Shown in pieces: positions 1 through 6,546 of a DNA stretch of 11,323 nucleotides. Position numbers and translations under genes: made by a program. Location: the NCBI GenBank assembly GCA_030754395.1, contig JASMAJ010000013.1, positions 1-11,323 on the forward strand, written 5' to 3'. Position 1 is the first letter of the stretch, and each line of letters starts with the position of its first letter. The notes below the pieces were generated by a model that saw only the letters and a program-made list of their open reading frames with translations, was not told the origin of the DNA and ran no database searches. The stretch is from Candidatus Thalassarchaeaceae archaeon (lineage in GTDB: Archaea; Thermoplasmatota; Poseidoniia; Poseidoniales; Thalassarchaeaceae).

Positions 1-1341
1 TGAGACGTTGCTGACGCAGTCGCTTTCAAAGGTAAATTGAAGAACAAATCGTCGGTCCATTCCATCCCCACCATCAGGGACTCCAAGTCCATATTTGAAA
101 TAATGAGCCTTTGAAATTCCTCCGCCCTTGGTTGAAACATTTCCACTATCACTATTGTTGTTGTCTGCAACATTGACTGTTGCATCGAAAACATCCTCAT
201 CCGATAGATGAGGGAGTCCTTCTACACTCATAATGATTGTATCATCTCCATCCCGAATGAGAATCTCACCATATTCATTCAACAAATCAGCAAGGTTTGA
301 TGCATCTAATTGCTCTTCAGTTGGCTCTTCATCACATTCAATCTCGACCGAGGTCGGGCGTGTATCTTCCAACTCAACCCATTCTCCAGTTTCATCATCA
401 CAGACATGTATCCCCTGCTGTAAATCCAACCAACCTGAGCGAGTCGCCCAATTCCAATCGTCTTCGACCAAGCTCGGTTGGGTCCATATGAAGGTCGGCT
501 GCTTTGTTCCTGGATCCGAACCCGGACAATTTTTTGTCTGCCAGAACGTGATGGGGGCATCACTGATGTCATAAATTTCTGGGTCGACAACAGCATCGAT
601 TTTGATCCACACCTCCTCGCCAGAGAAGATGTCTTCGTCGGCCGCTGCTGACCAGAGGTAGGAGTCGACAGTCGCCCCGTCATAGGTTGTCGACAGATTA
701 TCGACGATAACAGTCCAAGGTCCTCCCGAGCTTGGCCCGTGGTAGATATTCACGGCGTCTGTATTCGTAGCACCCCAGTAGATGAGCACCGGCTGACCGA
801 TTGTGTAGTCAGCCACATCGTTGGGGGACATGATCTGCACTAACGTGTCCATGTCTTCTTCCTCGACGATCGAGAAGAATTCACTGGTGTCGAACACCTC
901 CTCGCCGGACTCGGTGGCAGCGATGACTTTGACCTGCACCTCTTGGTTGAGATCATTGGGCACGACCCAGTCATAGTAACCGGTCTCGTCCGCACCGTTC
1001 TCCACTCCCTCGGAGATAACACTCCAGTCCCCGCCAGCCACTCTGTAGTAGATGTCCACCTCATTTGCTGTCCCGAAAGTAATCCACTGAATGGTCTCCA
1101 CATTGCCCACCATGTACACCTCACCTCCGGTAGGAGATTCGAGATTTACCCCCGCATCTCCCCCTGAACTATCCATGCATGTTCCATCACTGCAGATTTG
1201 GCCATCCGGACAATCACTGTTTGCGTCGCATCCATCATCCCCTTCAGATTGGGCGCTGAAGGAACCAATTGACATTATCATCAGAGCGATTAGAAGTAGA
1301 GCAGGACGGCTTCGATTATTGGATATTGGACTAGAGGTCAT
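1..1341 (-). CDS. Secreted protein with Cys-rich motif and tandem Ig-like repeats, C-terminus cut by window edge
   Basis: The minus-strand frame is open from an ATG at 1341 to the first base of the window (447 codons), so the C-terminus lies outside. Residues 1-30 form a signal peptide (basic start, hydrophobic core 13-28). It is followed by a compact cysteine motif, CDANSDCPDGQICSDGTC, at 38-55, of the type seen in small disulfide knots of secreted proteins. Two related segments follow, about 65-160 and 168-268. Each opens with an SP...G/D...Y-x-G/V start and an I-x-W strand, resembling Kre9/KNH-like or fibronectin-like beta-sandwich repeats. Residues 270-345 hold four more cysteines, and the rest is very acidic. 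It is probably an exported cell-surface or adhesion protein; the ligand is unknown. No Shine-Dalgarno is visible, and an AT-rich stretch about 35 bp upstream could be a TATA element of a leaderless gene. The reading frame is well supported; the function is not. Confidence 0.8.
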   Translation of the reverse strand, partial: MTSSPISNNRSRPALLLIALMIMSIGSFSAQSEGDDGCDANSDCPDGQICSDGTCMDSSGGDAGVNLESPTGGEVYMVGNVETIQWITFGTANEVDIYYRVAGGDWSVISEGVENGADETGYYDWVVPNDLNQEVQVKVIAATESGEEVFDTSEFFSIVEEEDMDTLVQIMSPNDVADYTIGQPVLIYWGATNTDAVNIYHGPSSGGPWTVIVDNLSTTYDGATVDSYLWSAAADEDIFSGEEVWIKIDAVVDPEIYDISDAPITFWQTKNCPGSDPGTKQPTFIWTQPSLVEDDWNWATRSGWLDLQQGIHVCDDETGEWVELEDTRPTSVEIECDEEPTEEQLDASNLADLLNEYGEILIRDGDDTIIMSVEGLPHLSDEDVFDATVNVADNNNSDSGNVSTKGGGISKAHYFKYGLGVPDGGDGMDRRFVLQFTFESDCVSNVS

Positions 1342-1493
1342 ACTATCATTGGTCAAATGCCTTAGTGAGGTTTTAGTATTAACCCCGAACTTGGGGGGCT
1401 CATTGAAACATCGAATCGGACATATTCGTGAGTTAATCGATTGTATCATGCTCTGTTCAGGTAATCTTGACCCTACGGATTACTGTGTATCTG

Positions 1494-1655
1494 TCATATC
1501 ATCGATATTAGCTTGAGTGTGAAGCCTATACTTACGGCTATGATTGCTATACCGAATTGGATTCCGATTGGGTTCCAGAATATGCCTACCAATAATCGAC
1601 GGAGGCTCATCGGAGGCTCGCTCCCATTGGCCTCACCGCCTTTCTCCTCATCCAT
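1494..1655 (-). CDS. Small single-helix membrane protein, 53 aa
   Basis: This short minus-strand ORF runs from ATG at 1655 to TGA at 1494-1496. It begins with a hydrophilic acidic segment (MDEEKGGEANGSEPP). A basic patch follows (SLRRLL, 17-22), then one hydrophobic helix from about residue 30 to 47, ending in a short KLISMI tail. The composition (charged N-terminus, Arg pair before a helix) is that of a small membrane protein with the N-terminus in the cytoplasm; I do not recognise a family. A GTG three codons upstream is an alternative start. A TATA-like AATAAG lies 24-33 bp upstream of the ATG, inside the loop and inner arm of the 1659-1717 palindrome. The next gene downstream on the same strand starts 152 bp away, so it probably has its own promoter. 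Coding status is inferred from the sensible amphipathic layout and promoter placement only. Confidence 0.5.
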   Translation of the reverse strand: MDEEKGGEANGSEPPMSLRRLLVGIFWNPIGIQFGIAIIAVSIGFTLKLISMI

Positions 1656-1658
1656 GTT

Positions 1659-1717
1659 CGTCACTAAGGGTGCCCCTCTATGACTTATTCGTCATTCAGA
1701 GGGTACCCTCGTTGACG
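1659..1717. repeat. 59-bp imperfect inverted repeat between divergent small genes
   Basis: The arms match as CGTCA/TGACG (1659-1663, 1713-1717), AGGGT/ACCCT (1667-1671, 1705-1709), CCC/GGG, TCT/AGA and ATGAC/GTCAT (1680-1684, 1691-1695). They surround a six-base loop, TTATTC. Mismatches are a three-base internal loop and small bulges. It fills the whole gap between a minus-strand start at 1655 and the plus-strand gene beginning at 1719-1752. It overlaps the likely TATA element of the minus gene, so it could be an operator. It could equally be a transcribed hairpin or a small mobile palindrome; nothing here decides between these. Confidence 0.6.
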
Positions 1718-1751
1718 CATGTATCATAAAGCGCCCCCCCTAACTAGATGC

Positions 1752-1961
1752 ATGGAATTAATGACGTTTGATTACATACGAATTGCCATTGGTGCGGCCA
1801 TACTACTGTATGTTGCCAATTGTTTGCTCAATCAGAAAGTATGGATTCGTAAGACATTTTCATGGGAAACAAAAGAGGAATATCCTAAGATATTCCAGAT
1901 GAACATCATTGGTGGAACATTGATTGGATTATTTTTGGTTGCAAGTCCATTCTTGTTCTGA
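1752..1961 (+). CDS. Small two-helix membrane protein, 69 aa
   Basis: The plus-strand ORF has two hydrophobic segments, about residues 9-25 (IRIAIGAAILLYVANCL) and 51-69 (NIIGGTLIGLFLVASPFLF). A polar, basic-then-acidic loop joins them (QKVWIRKTFSWETKEEYPK). The protein ends immediately after the second helix. I do not recognise the family. The frame stays open upstream to an ATG at 1719. I prefer the ATG at 1752 (or 1761) because the upstream codons are proline-rich junk next to a run of seven C. A TATA-like TCATAAA at about 1723-1729 lies near 26 bp upstream, which suits a leaderless transcript. It is divergent from the 53-residue membrane protein and converges on the CuA-like lipoprotein gene. 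Both small membrane genes may be controlled from the palindrome between them. Confidence 0.6.
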   Translation: MELMTFDYIRIAIGAAILLYVANCLLNQKVWIRKTFSWETKEEYPKIFQMNIIGGTLIGLFLVASPFLF

Positions 1962-1985
1962 AATGTCCCTCAGGGATTGTAAAAG

Positions 1986-2456
1986 TTAGGAGTTAGTTGG
2001 AATTACAGAAAACATGCCTGATCTGCCGTTTTCGGTTTCTCCACAATATATTGCACAGTCTACCACGACTTCGCCAGCTCCAGGTATGTCGACTCGACAT
2101 GATCCAGTGCTTGAATATAGGAACTCTCCAGTTCTATCGGCCAAAAAGTCAATTATTACTACCTCCTCTTCTGTTAATTGTTCAGAAATTCCGAATTCAT
2201 CTAATTGAAATGATTCTGGCACATAGTGACCGAAAGATGCAGGATTGAATACTAAGCGAACTAAATCACCTTCATTGACTTCAAATCTATCGTAAGACAT
2301 GAAGTCAATAGGAACTACAACCCATTCCCCAGTAACACACTCGTCCTCAAACAATACAGTCCCATCTTCACAAGAGACTGTTTGAGGGTTGTAGAGGCAG
2401 CCAGCTGCTGCTGGAAGTACGAATACCCCCATCAGCAGCCAAACTGCAGCTCTCAT
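1986..2456 (-). CDS. Lipoprotein with degenerate CuA-like cupredoxin domain
   Basis: The 156-residue protein has a lipoprotein signal (hydrophobic 3-18, lipobox AAG-Cys20). Next comes a cysteine loop C29-x2-GT-x6-C40-V, then a cupredoxin-like domain from about 45 to 153. The C-terminal half resembles the CuA domain of cytochrome oxidase subunit II and nitrous oxide reductase: GHYVP with His77, a LADRTGEFLY strand at about 105-114, and C134-AIY-C138-G with Met148. The loop differs from CuA: the second His expected after CxxxCG is absent (GRSGM in place of GHSxM, with extra residues), and a third cysteine (Cys120) sits upstream. Copper may be bound as a single type 1-like centre, or not at all. 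It should be lipid-anchored outside the membrane. It starts 16 bp after the nitrite reductase gene with a strong Shine-Dalgarno, which points to co-translation and a possible electron-transfer or copper-handling role beside NirK. That role is inference. Confidence 0.75.
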   Translation of the reverse strand: MRAAVWLLMGVFVLPAAAGCLYNPQTVSCEDGTVLFEDECVTGEWVVVPIDFMSYDRFEVNEGDLVRLVFNPASFGHYVPESFQLDEFGISEQLTEEEVVIIDFLADRTGEFLYSSTGSCRVDIPGAGEVVVDCAIYCGETENGRSGMFSVIPTNS

Positions 2457-2462
2457 GTTATG

Positions 2463-2470
2463 TCACTCCT
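2463..2470 (-). promoter_or_regulatory. Shine-Dalgarno of the CuA-like lipoprotein gene
   Basis: AGGAGTGA on the minus strand lies six bases before the ATG at 2456. It begins three bases after the NirK stop codon (2473-2475), so ribosomes ending on nirK can restart here. It fixes the start of the downstream gene and supports a two-gene translational unit. Confidence 0.7.
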
Positions 2471-2472
2471 AT

Positions 2473-3897
2473 TCAGACTTCATCATTGATTATCTCTGGA
2501 TCATCTGGTCCAGTAACTGCAATGATTCCAACCGCTCCCTTGTGGAAGGCTCTAGTCAATGCGTGGTCGACTAAGATGTAGTTTGCTGGCACATCGAATG
2601 TGACATCGACTACAACTGCTCCACCGGGGACAACCGCGATTGTCTGAACACTCTTCATTGGTTCAGATACTAAATCGGCCATGTTGTACACATTGTCGAA
2701 GATCTCTCCAATCAAGTGGAAGGAAGAAATTGTGTTTGGCCCTCCTACTCCGAAGTAGATTCGCATGGTTTCGCCAACTTCTGCCTTTATTGTGTCCTCA
2801 CCGGTGAAAGTAGCGAACTTTCCATTGAAGACAACGAAAGTTGGGTTCTCCTCGAATAGTGCGTTATCATCGAACTCTTGGTGTCCTGCAGTTCCAGGCC
2901 TCCACTTGGTGTAGATGTCGCCTTGCATGATGTAGACCTCCTTGTCTACTGCTGGTAGAGGAATCTCAGGTTCAATCAAGATCATACCATACATTCCCTT
3001 ACTGATGTGAGTTGGGATGTCAGGTGTTGCACAGTGGTAGACAAATAGACCAGGGTGCATTGCCTTGAATGAGAACACAGAGGTGGTGCCTGGTGCGGCT
3101 TCAGTAGCTGCAGCACCACCACCCTGTCCAGTTACTGCATGGAAATCTACATTGTGATGCATTGCGTTACCTTCTAGATTCGTAAAGTGCACAAAGACAG
3201 TGTCACCGACTCTTGCACGGAACATAGGTCCGGGAACTGTACCATTGTAAGTCCAGTAAGTGAAGGTAGTTCCATCTTGTATCTCTGCTACAAGTTCAAC
3301 CGCCTCCATGTAGATGTGTACATCGGCAACCTCTGTCCTTGCAGTAGGTGCTGGTACATCCAAAGGATCGCGAGCAATGTTATCGGTATCGACATCTAGA
3401 GCGGCCCCTATCTGAGCTTCAACGAAGTTACTTGGCCCTTGGCCAGAACCTATGATGACATTTCCTACCATTCCACCGGCTCTGTGACCTGGTACCGTAC
3501 AGTAGTAAGCGTATGTACCCTCAGCTGAGGCAATGAATGTCAAGGAATCCTCAGACCCTTCTTCAACCAACTGAGCAGTAGCCACATTGTAGTATTCTAC
3601 GTTAACATCGTGCAGATTGGTTTCACTCATAATCAAGGTGATAGTTACTCTGTCACCAAGTTCAACTGGTAAATCAGGATTGGATATTCCATCAATAGCT
3701 CCACCAACTCCGATGAAGGCCATATTCTCGGCTCTCAGGGTAAATGAGACGTCGTTGTAACCAACGCACTCATAGCCAACTTGGGTAGTTCCTTCACCGC
3801 AACTCAAGTCATTTCCTTTCGGACCAATACAACCACTCAATAATGGCGCACCAATCATTAAAGCAGTCATAACTAATGCTAACATTCTTCCTCTCAT
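2473..3897 (-). CDS. nirK: Lipid-anchored copper nitrite reductase with N-terminal cupredoxin domain
   Basis: This protein is predicted to reduce nitrite to nitric oxide at the outer face of the membrane. The start at 3897 gives a lipoprotein signal (LLSG-Cys23) and has a GGAGATGAG ribosome site; the frame continues upstream but that would bury the signal. Residues 33-44 are a cysteine loop. A first cupredoxin domain (about 50-150) has a type 1 copper set His96, Cys133, His138, Met143. A two-domain NirK core follows (about 190-464). Its type 1 set is His248, Cys289, His297, Met302; its type 2 set is His253, His288, His445; catalytic Asp251 and His394 lie in HHNVDFH and FHLIG. Every ligand is present. 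N-terminal cupredoxin fusions are known in Hyphomicrobium NirK, where the extra copper is thought to pass electrons. No other denitrification gene is in the window, so nitrite detoxification or NO production are alternatives to respiration. Confidence 0.88.
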   Translation of the reverse strand: MRGRMLALVMTALMIGAPLLSGCIGPKGNDLSCGEGTTQVGYECVGYNDVSFTLRAENMAFIGVGGAIDGISNPDLPVELGDRVTITLIMSETNLHDVNVEYYNVATAQLVEEGSEDSLTFIASAEGTYAYYCTVPGHRAGGMVGNVIIGSGQGPSNFVEAQIGAALDVDTDNIARDPLDVPAPTARTEVADVHIYMEAVELVAEIQDGTTFTYWTYNGTVPGPMFRARVGDTVFVHFTNLEGNAMHHNVDFHAVTGQGGGAAATEAAPGTTSVFSFKAMHPGLFVYHCATPDIPTHISKGMYGMILIEPEIPLPAVDKEVYIMQGDIYTKWRPGTAGHQEFDDNALFEENPTFVVFNGKFATFTGEDTIKAEVGETMRIYFGVGGPNTISSFHLIGEIFDNVYNMADLVSEPMKSVQTIAVVPGGAVVVDVTFDVPANYILVDHALTRAFHKGAVGIIAVTGPDDPEIINDEV

Positions 3898-3900
3898 TTT

Positions 3901-3909
3901 CTCATCTCC
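3901..3909 (-). promoter_or_regulatory. Shine-Dalgarno of nirK
   Basis: GGAGATGAG on the minus strand ends three bases before the ATG at 3897, placing the GGAG core eight bases from the start. This supports the lipoprotein start rather than the far-upstream in-frame ATG at 4005. Confidence 0.6.
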
Positions 3910-3953
3910 GGGATTCTTCCCTCGATTGGGCCGCAGGGAGATATGAAGAATAA

Positions 3954-4463
3954 TTACTTGCCGAACATGTAAAGTGAGCGCGCCCACACTAGATGTAAAA
4001 TGCATGCAAGAAGAAGCGCGAATTTCAATGACGCTGCAACAAAGACAAGACTTGCCGTAGCGTCGCTAGCCCCCGAATTAAGAGCTCCGAGAATAAGCAA
4101 ATTCTCAACCAAATCTAAAGCACCGGCAGTTACCAAAACAGCTTGGAATATTTTAGGGCGAGGAACCGAAATTGCCGCACCGAGACTAGCCAAAAAAATC
4201 ACGTAAATGATGATGTAAGGAAAATCCCAGAATAAGTTGGCTCGCCATGTTGCTGAGGAATTGGCTGAATCCGACAAAGTGGCAGCGAGATCAGCACCAT
4301 CTGTAGGAAATTGAGAACATAGTATAGGCAATAGAGAATCACAATTCTCTACCGCGCGTAAAGGATAAACAACGAAGAAAATGTAGTGTATAAGCAAGAT
4401 TGATATGCCGGAAATGAGGGTTGCTTTGCGTCGATTTGCATCATCTAAAAGCAACCCAAGCAC
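3954..4463 (-). CDS. Four-helix membrane protein of unknown function with LDxxEN motif
   Basis: The 169-residue hydrophobic protein has helices at about 15-33, 80-98, 104-127 and 138-160. A polar loop (about 35-75) with two cysteines (41 and 49) between helices 1 and 2 could form a disulfide if it is outside the cell. Helix 3 carries LDLVEN (116-121), an Asp and Glu-Asn set inside the membrane that looks functional (ion, proton or ligand contact). I recall similar LDxxEN helices in uncharacterised membrane proteins but cannot name the family. The start is GTG at 4463; there is no ATG nearby, and an in-frame stop lies just upstream. It sits 39 bp after the S15 peptidase and 56 bp before nirK on the same strand, so it is probably cotranscribed with one or both. 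Confidence 0.7.
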   Translation of the reverse strand: MLGLLLDDANRRKATLISGISILLIHYIFFVVYPLRAVENCDSLLPILCSQFPTDGADLAATLSDSANSSATWRANLFWDFPYIIIYVIFLASLGAAISVPRPKIFQAVLVTAGALDLVENLLILGALNSGASDATASLVFVAASLKFALLLACILHLVWARSLYMFGK

Positions 4464-4502
4464 ATACCTACGAGATAGACTGTTGGTAAAAATGCAGAGA
4501 TG

Positions 4503-6515
4503 TTAGGCTGTCTGATTAAGCCAATCTGTACAGGCTGAGTGCGTACACATTGGTGGGTTGAAGAGTATCTTCTCCGATGGGTCGATGATATCTAGAAGTA
4601 GGTTTGAACCGGCACCTTCCTCCACTGTCACAACGGAACTAGTACTTGCAGGTAGGTAATCCTCACCGGTACTGGCTAGACTTAGTTTCAGAGTGTGTCC
4701 AGCAGGAATTTGAGCATCGATTGTGAAGAACTCCATCTTGGCATTAATTGTCTCAAATATAGGAAGCCATGTTTGTTCACCAGTTCCGCCTTCATGATAG
4801 CGCAAATCCATGATTGCGTGTCCGATATGTATGCAAGAACCATTCTCATTACAGTCTTCGAGGAGGGCATAGACTTGCCCTCCTACTGTTGCTGTAGATA
4901 CATCAATGTGAAGACGAGGTAAACCCGCTATCCAGATGTCTTCAGTCAATGGATCAGTTTCGTAAATTGGACCAAAGTTTCCATTAGGTAGGATTGTAGT
5001 GGTTCCTGCGACATTGGTTAGTGCTCCTCCAAGGTCGAAGGCAAGTGTGGTCATGTCTGTAGGAGGATAGCGGTCCTCTAATCTCCACTGACCATGATTG
5101 GTCTGAATCTCAATCCACTGACCGGGTTGCTCACCAATGTCTCTCAGATAGTAATCAAACCACTCAAGTAAATCCTGCATCCAATCAAAGCGAGTCATCT
5201 GAGGATAACCCTCGCGACCACGCCCCTCTCCTGAGCGGTCGAAATGGTAGTCGGGGCGGTCTGGATAGTCGTGATCCCATTGGCCGAACAGGCCTTTTGC
5301 ATCGATTCCAGCATCCTTCAATTGGTTGATGACTGGAACTGCCATGTGTGGGTCTACGTTCCAGTCATGCATTCCTTGAATTAAGTATACTGAGCCTTGG
5401 TAGTTTTGCAAAACTCGGTCGAGGAAGTATCGTTCCTTCCAGTAGGTTCCAGCAGCCTCTCCACCCCACATGTAGGCAGCCACACCAGTACCCGGACCAA
5501 TGATGTAGTCGGGGCACATATTGCCGATGTCCTCTGAATCCCCATCGATTCCGTAACTCCCGTAGACTCCGTTGTGCATAATTGGGGCTCGGGCTTCTGA
5601 GGAACCATTCTTCCACATCAATTCCATAACTCCGATTAGTCCTGAGATTGGAACGATTGTCGCAAGGTGCTCATTGCCGAATGTTGCTGCTTCCCATGGT
5701 GTTGAACCATCGTATGATTTACCCATCATGGCAACTCGACCATTTGACCAATTCTGAGTACCCATCCAAGTTACTGCAGCATCGATTCCTAATTGCTCTG
5801 CATTGCCCATCAAATCCATACAATGGTTTGAGCGACCTGTTCCCATTACTGAGACTTGAGCAAAGGCAAATCCATGAGGTAGAATTTGGTCGATAACCAT
5901 CTGGCCGAGCCAAGTACCGGGAACTTCGATTGAAGGGGTTTCGACGCTTACTTCATCGAAATATGGGCCGAACTCGGCGATTACTGGAACTGTAACTCCT
6001 TCTGGAACGTTTGGTCTCCAAATTGCTAAACTTACCTTTCCATTTGGAGCTGCACCGCCCTCTGACATTGGAAGAGTGAAATCAACAAAATAGTGTGTTG
6101 AATTCCATTCATTTTCAGTCTCAAGAATTTCGTAGGGGCCTATTTCCATCACAAAACCATGTGGTTGATCTGTGATGTATGGCCACTCAGAACGTTCCCA
6201 AACCGGAACTCTCTCGTACATTCCCAAATCTTTCTTGACGTCATCAACGACGTCTCCGAAGATTATTCCCTGCAAAGTCAAAACCAGAAGAAGGGAAACT
6301 ACTCCGAATGCTCCGGCTGCAACTGCTGCTCGGACTGGATTGATTGGGAGATTCTGTAAATAATCACTAATGTCATCAATAACTGAGTTTTCTTCAGCCA
6401 AAGGACTAGTTTCGATTTCATCATCGAGAATTAATTCAGCCTCAAGAACAGGAGGGGGGGCCTCGTGCGCATGGTCCTCTGGACCATGATCGTGGTCGCA
6501 GCACTCCTCTCCCAT
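4503..6515 (-). CDS. Membrane-anchored S15/CocE-type serine peptidase or acyl hydrolase
   Basis: The 670-residue alpha/beta hydrolase belongs to the X-Pro dipeptidyl-peptidase / CocE-NonD family, which cleaves Xaa-Pro dipeptides or small esters and amides. The triad is visible: Ser267 in GKSYDGS, Asp384 in MHDWNVDPH and His415 in GQWDHDYP. The core spans about 110-450, followed by the family's beta-jelly-roll C-terminal domain (about 480-660). The N-terminus is unusual: a CCDHDHGPEDHAHE segment (5-18), an acidic stretch to about 55, then one transmembrane helix at 62-86. Arg62 on the N-side suggests the tail is cytoplasmic and the enzyme faces outside, where it could process peptides taken from seawater. 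The start at 6515 has no Shine-Dalgarno and lies 31 bp after the Rieske gene, in the same direction. Substrate cannot be read from the sequence. Confidence 0.85.
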   Translation of the reverse strand: MGEECCDHDHGPEDHAHEAPPPVLEAELILDDEIETSPLAEENSVIDDISDYLQNLPINPVRAAVAAGAFGVVSLLLVLTLQGIIFGDVVDDVKKDLGMYERVPVWERSEWPYITDQPHGFVMEIGPYEILETENEWNSTHYFVDFTLPMSEGGAAPNGKVSLAIWRPNVPEGVTVPVIAEFGPYFDEVSVETPSIEVPGTWLGQMVIDQILPHGFAFAQVSVMGTGRSNHCMDLMGNAEQLGIDAAVTWMGTQNWSNGRVAMMGKSYDGSTPWEAATFGNEHLATIVPISGLIGVMELMWKNGSSEARAPIMHNGVYGSYGIDGDSEDIGNMCPDYIIGPGTGVAAYMWGGEAAGTYWKERYFLDRVLQNYQGSVYLIQGMHDWNVDPHMAVPVINQLKDAGIDAKGLFGQWDHDYPDRPDYHFDRSGEGRGREGYPQMTRFDWMQDLLEWFDYYLRDIGEQPGQWIEIQTNHGQWRLEDRYPPTDMTTLAFDLGGALTNVAGTTTILPNGNFGPIYETDPLTEDIWIAGLPRLHIDVSTATVGGQVYALLEDCNENGSCIHIGHAIMDLRYHEGGTGEQTWLPIFETINAKMEFFTIDAQIPAGHTLKLSLASTGEDYLPASTSSVVTVEEGAGSNLLLDIIDPSEKILFNPPMCTHSACTDWLNQTA

Positions 6516-6546
6516 GATTTGGCCGGGGCATGTGTCCTTCTTGAGT

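Noticed and set aside
1383..1396. CCCCGAACTTGGGG hairpin upstream of the secreted-protein gene
   Set aside because: Four-base stem only; too weak to call a regulatory element or part of an RNA gene.
233..1516. Plus-strand and other-frame ORFs across the secreted-protein gene
   Set aside because: They lie opposite a continuous 447-codon frame with a signal peptide and domain-like repeats, and their translations are Ser/Pro/His-rich without recognisable features.
1966..1976. TCCCTCAGGGA as a bidirectional terminator between converging genes
   Set aside because: The stem is only four bases with a three-base loop and no T-run on either side.
1986..2456. Cytochrome oxidase subunit II
   Set aside because: There are no transmembrane helices beyond the lipoprotein signal, the second CuA His is missing, and no oxidase subunit I is nearby.
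2473..3897. Laccase-like multicopper oxidase as the identity of the NirK gene
   Set aside because: The HHNVDFH, YHCATPDIPTH and FHLIG segments, with Asp251, His394 and His445, are the NirK pattern; the trinuclear-centre HxH and HCH sets of laccases are not seen.
3898..4005. N-terminal extension of NirK to an ATG at 4005
   Set aside because: It would overlap the end of the upstream membrane-protein gene and bury a good lipoprotein signal; a Shine-Dalgarno precedes the ATG at 3897.
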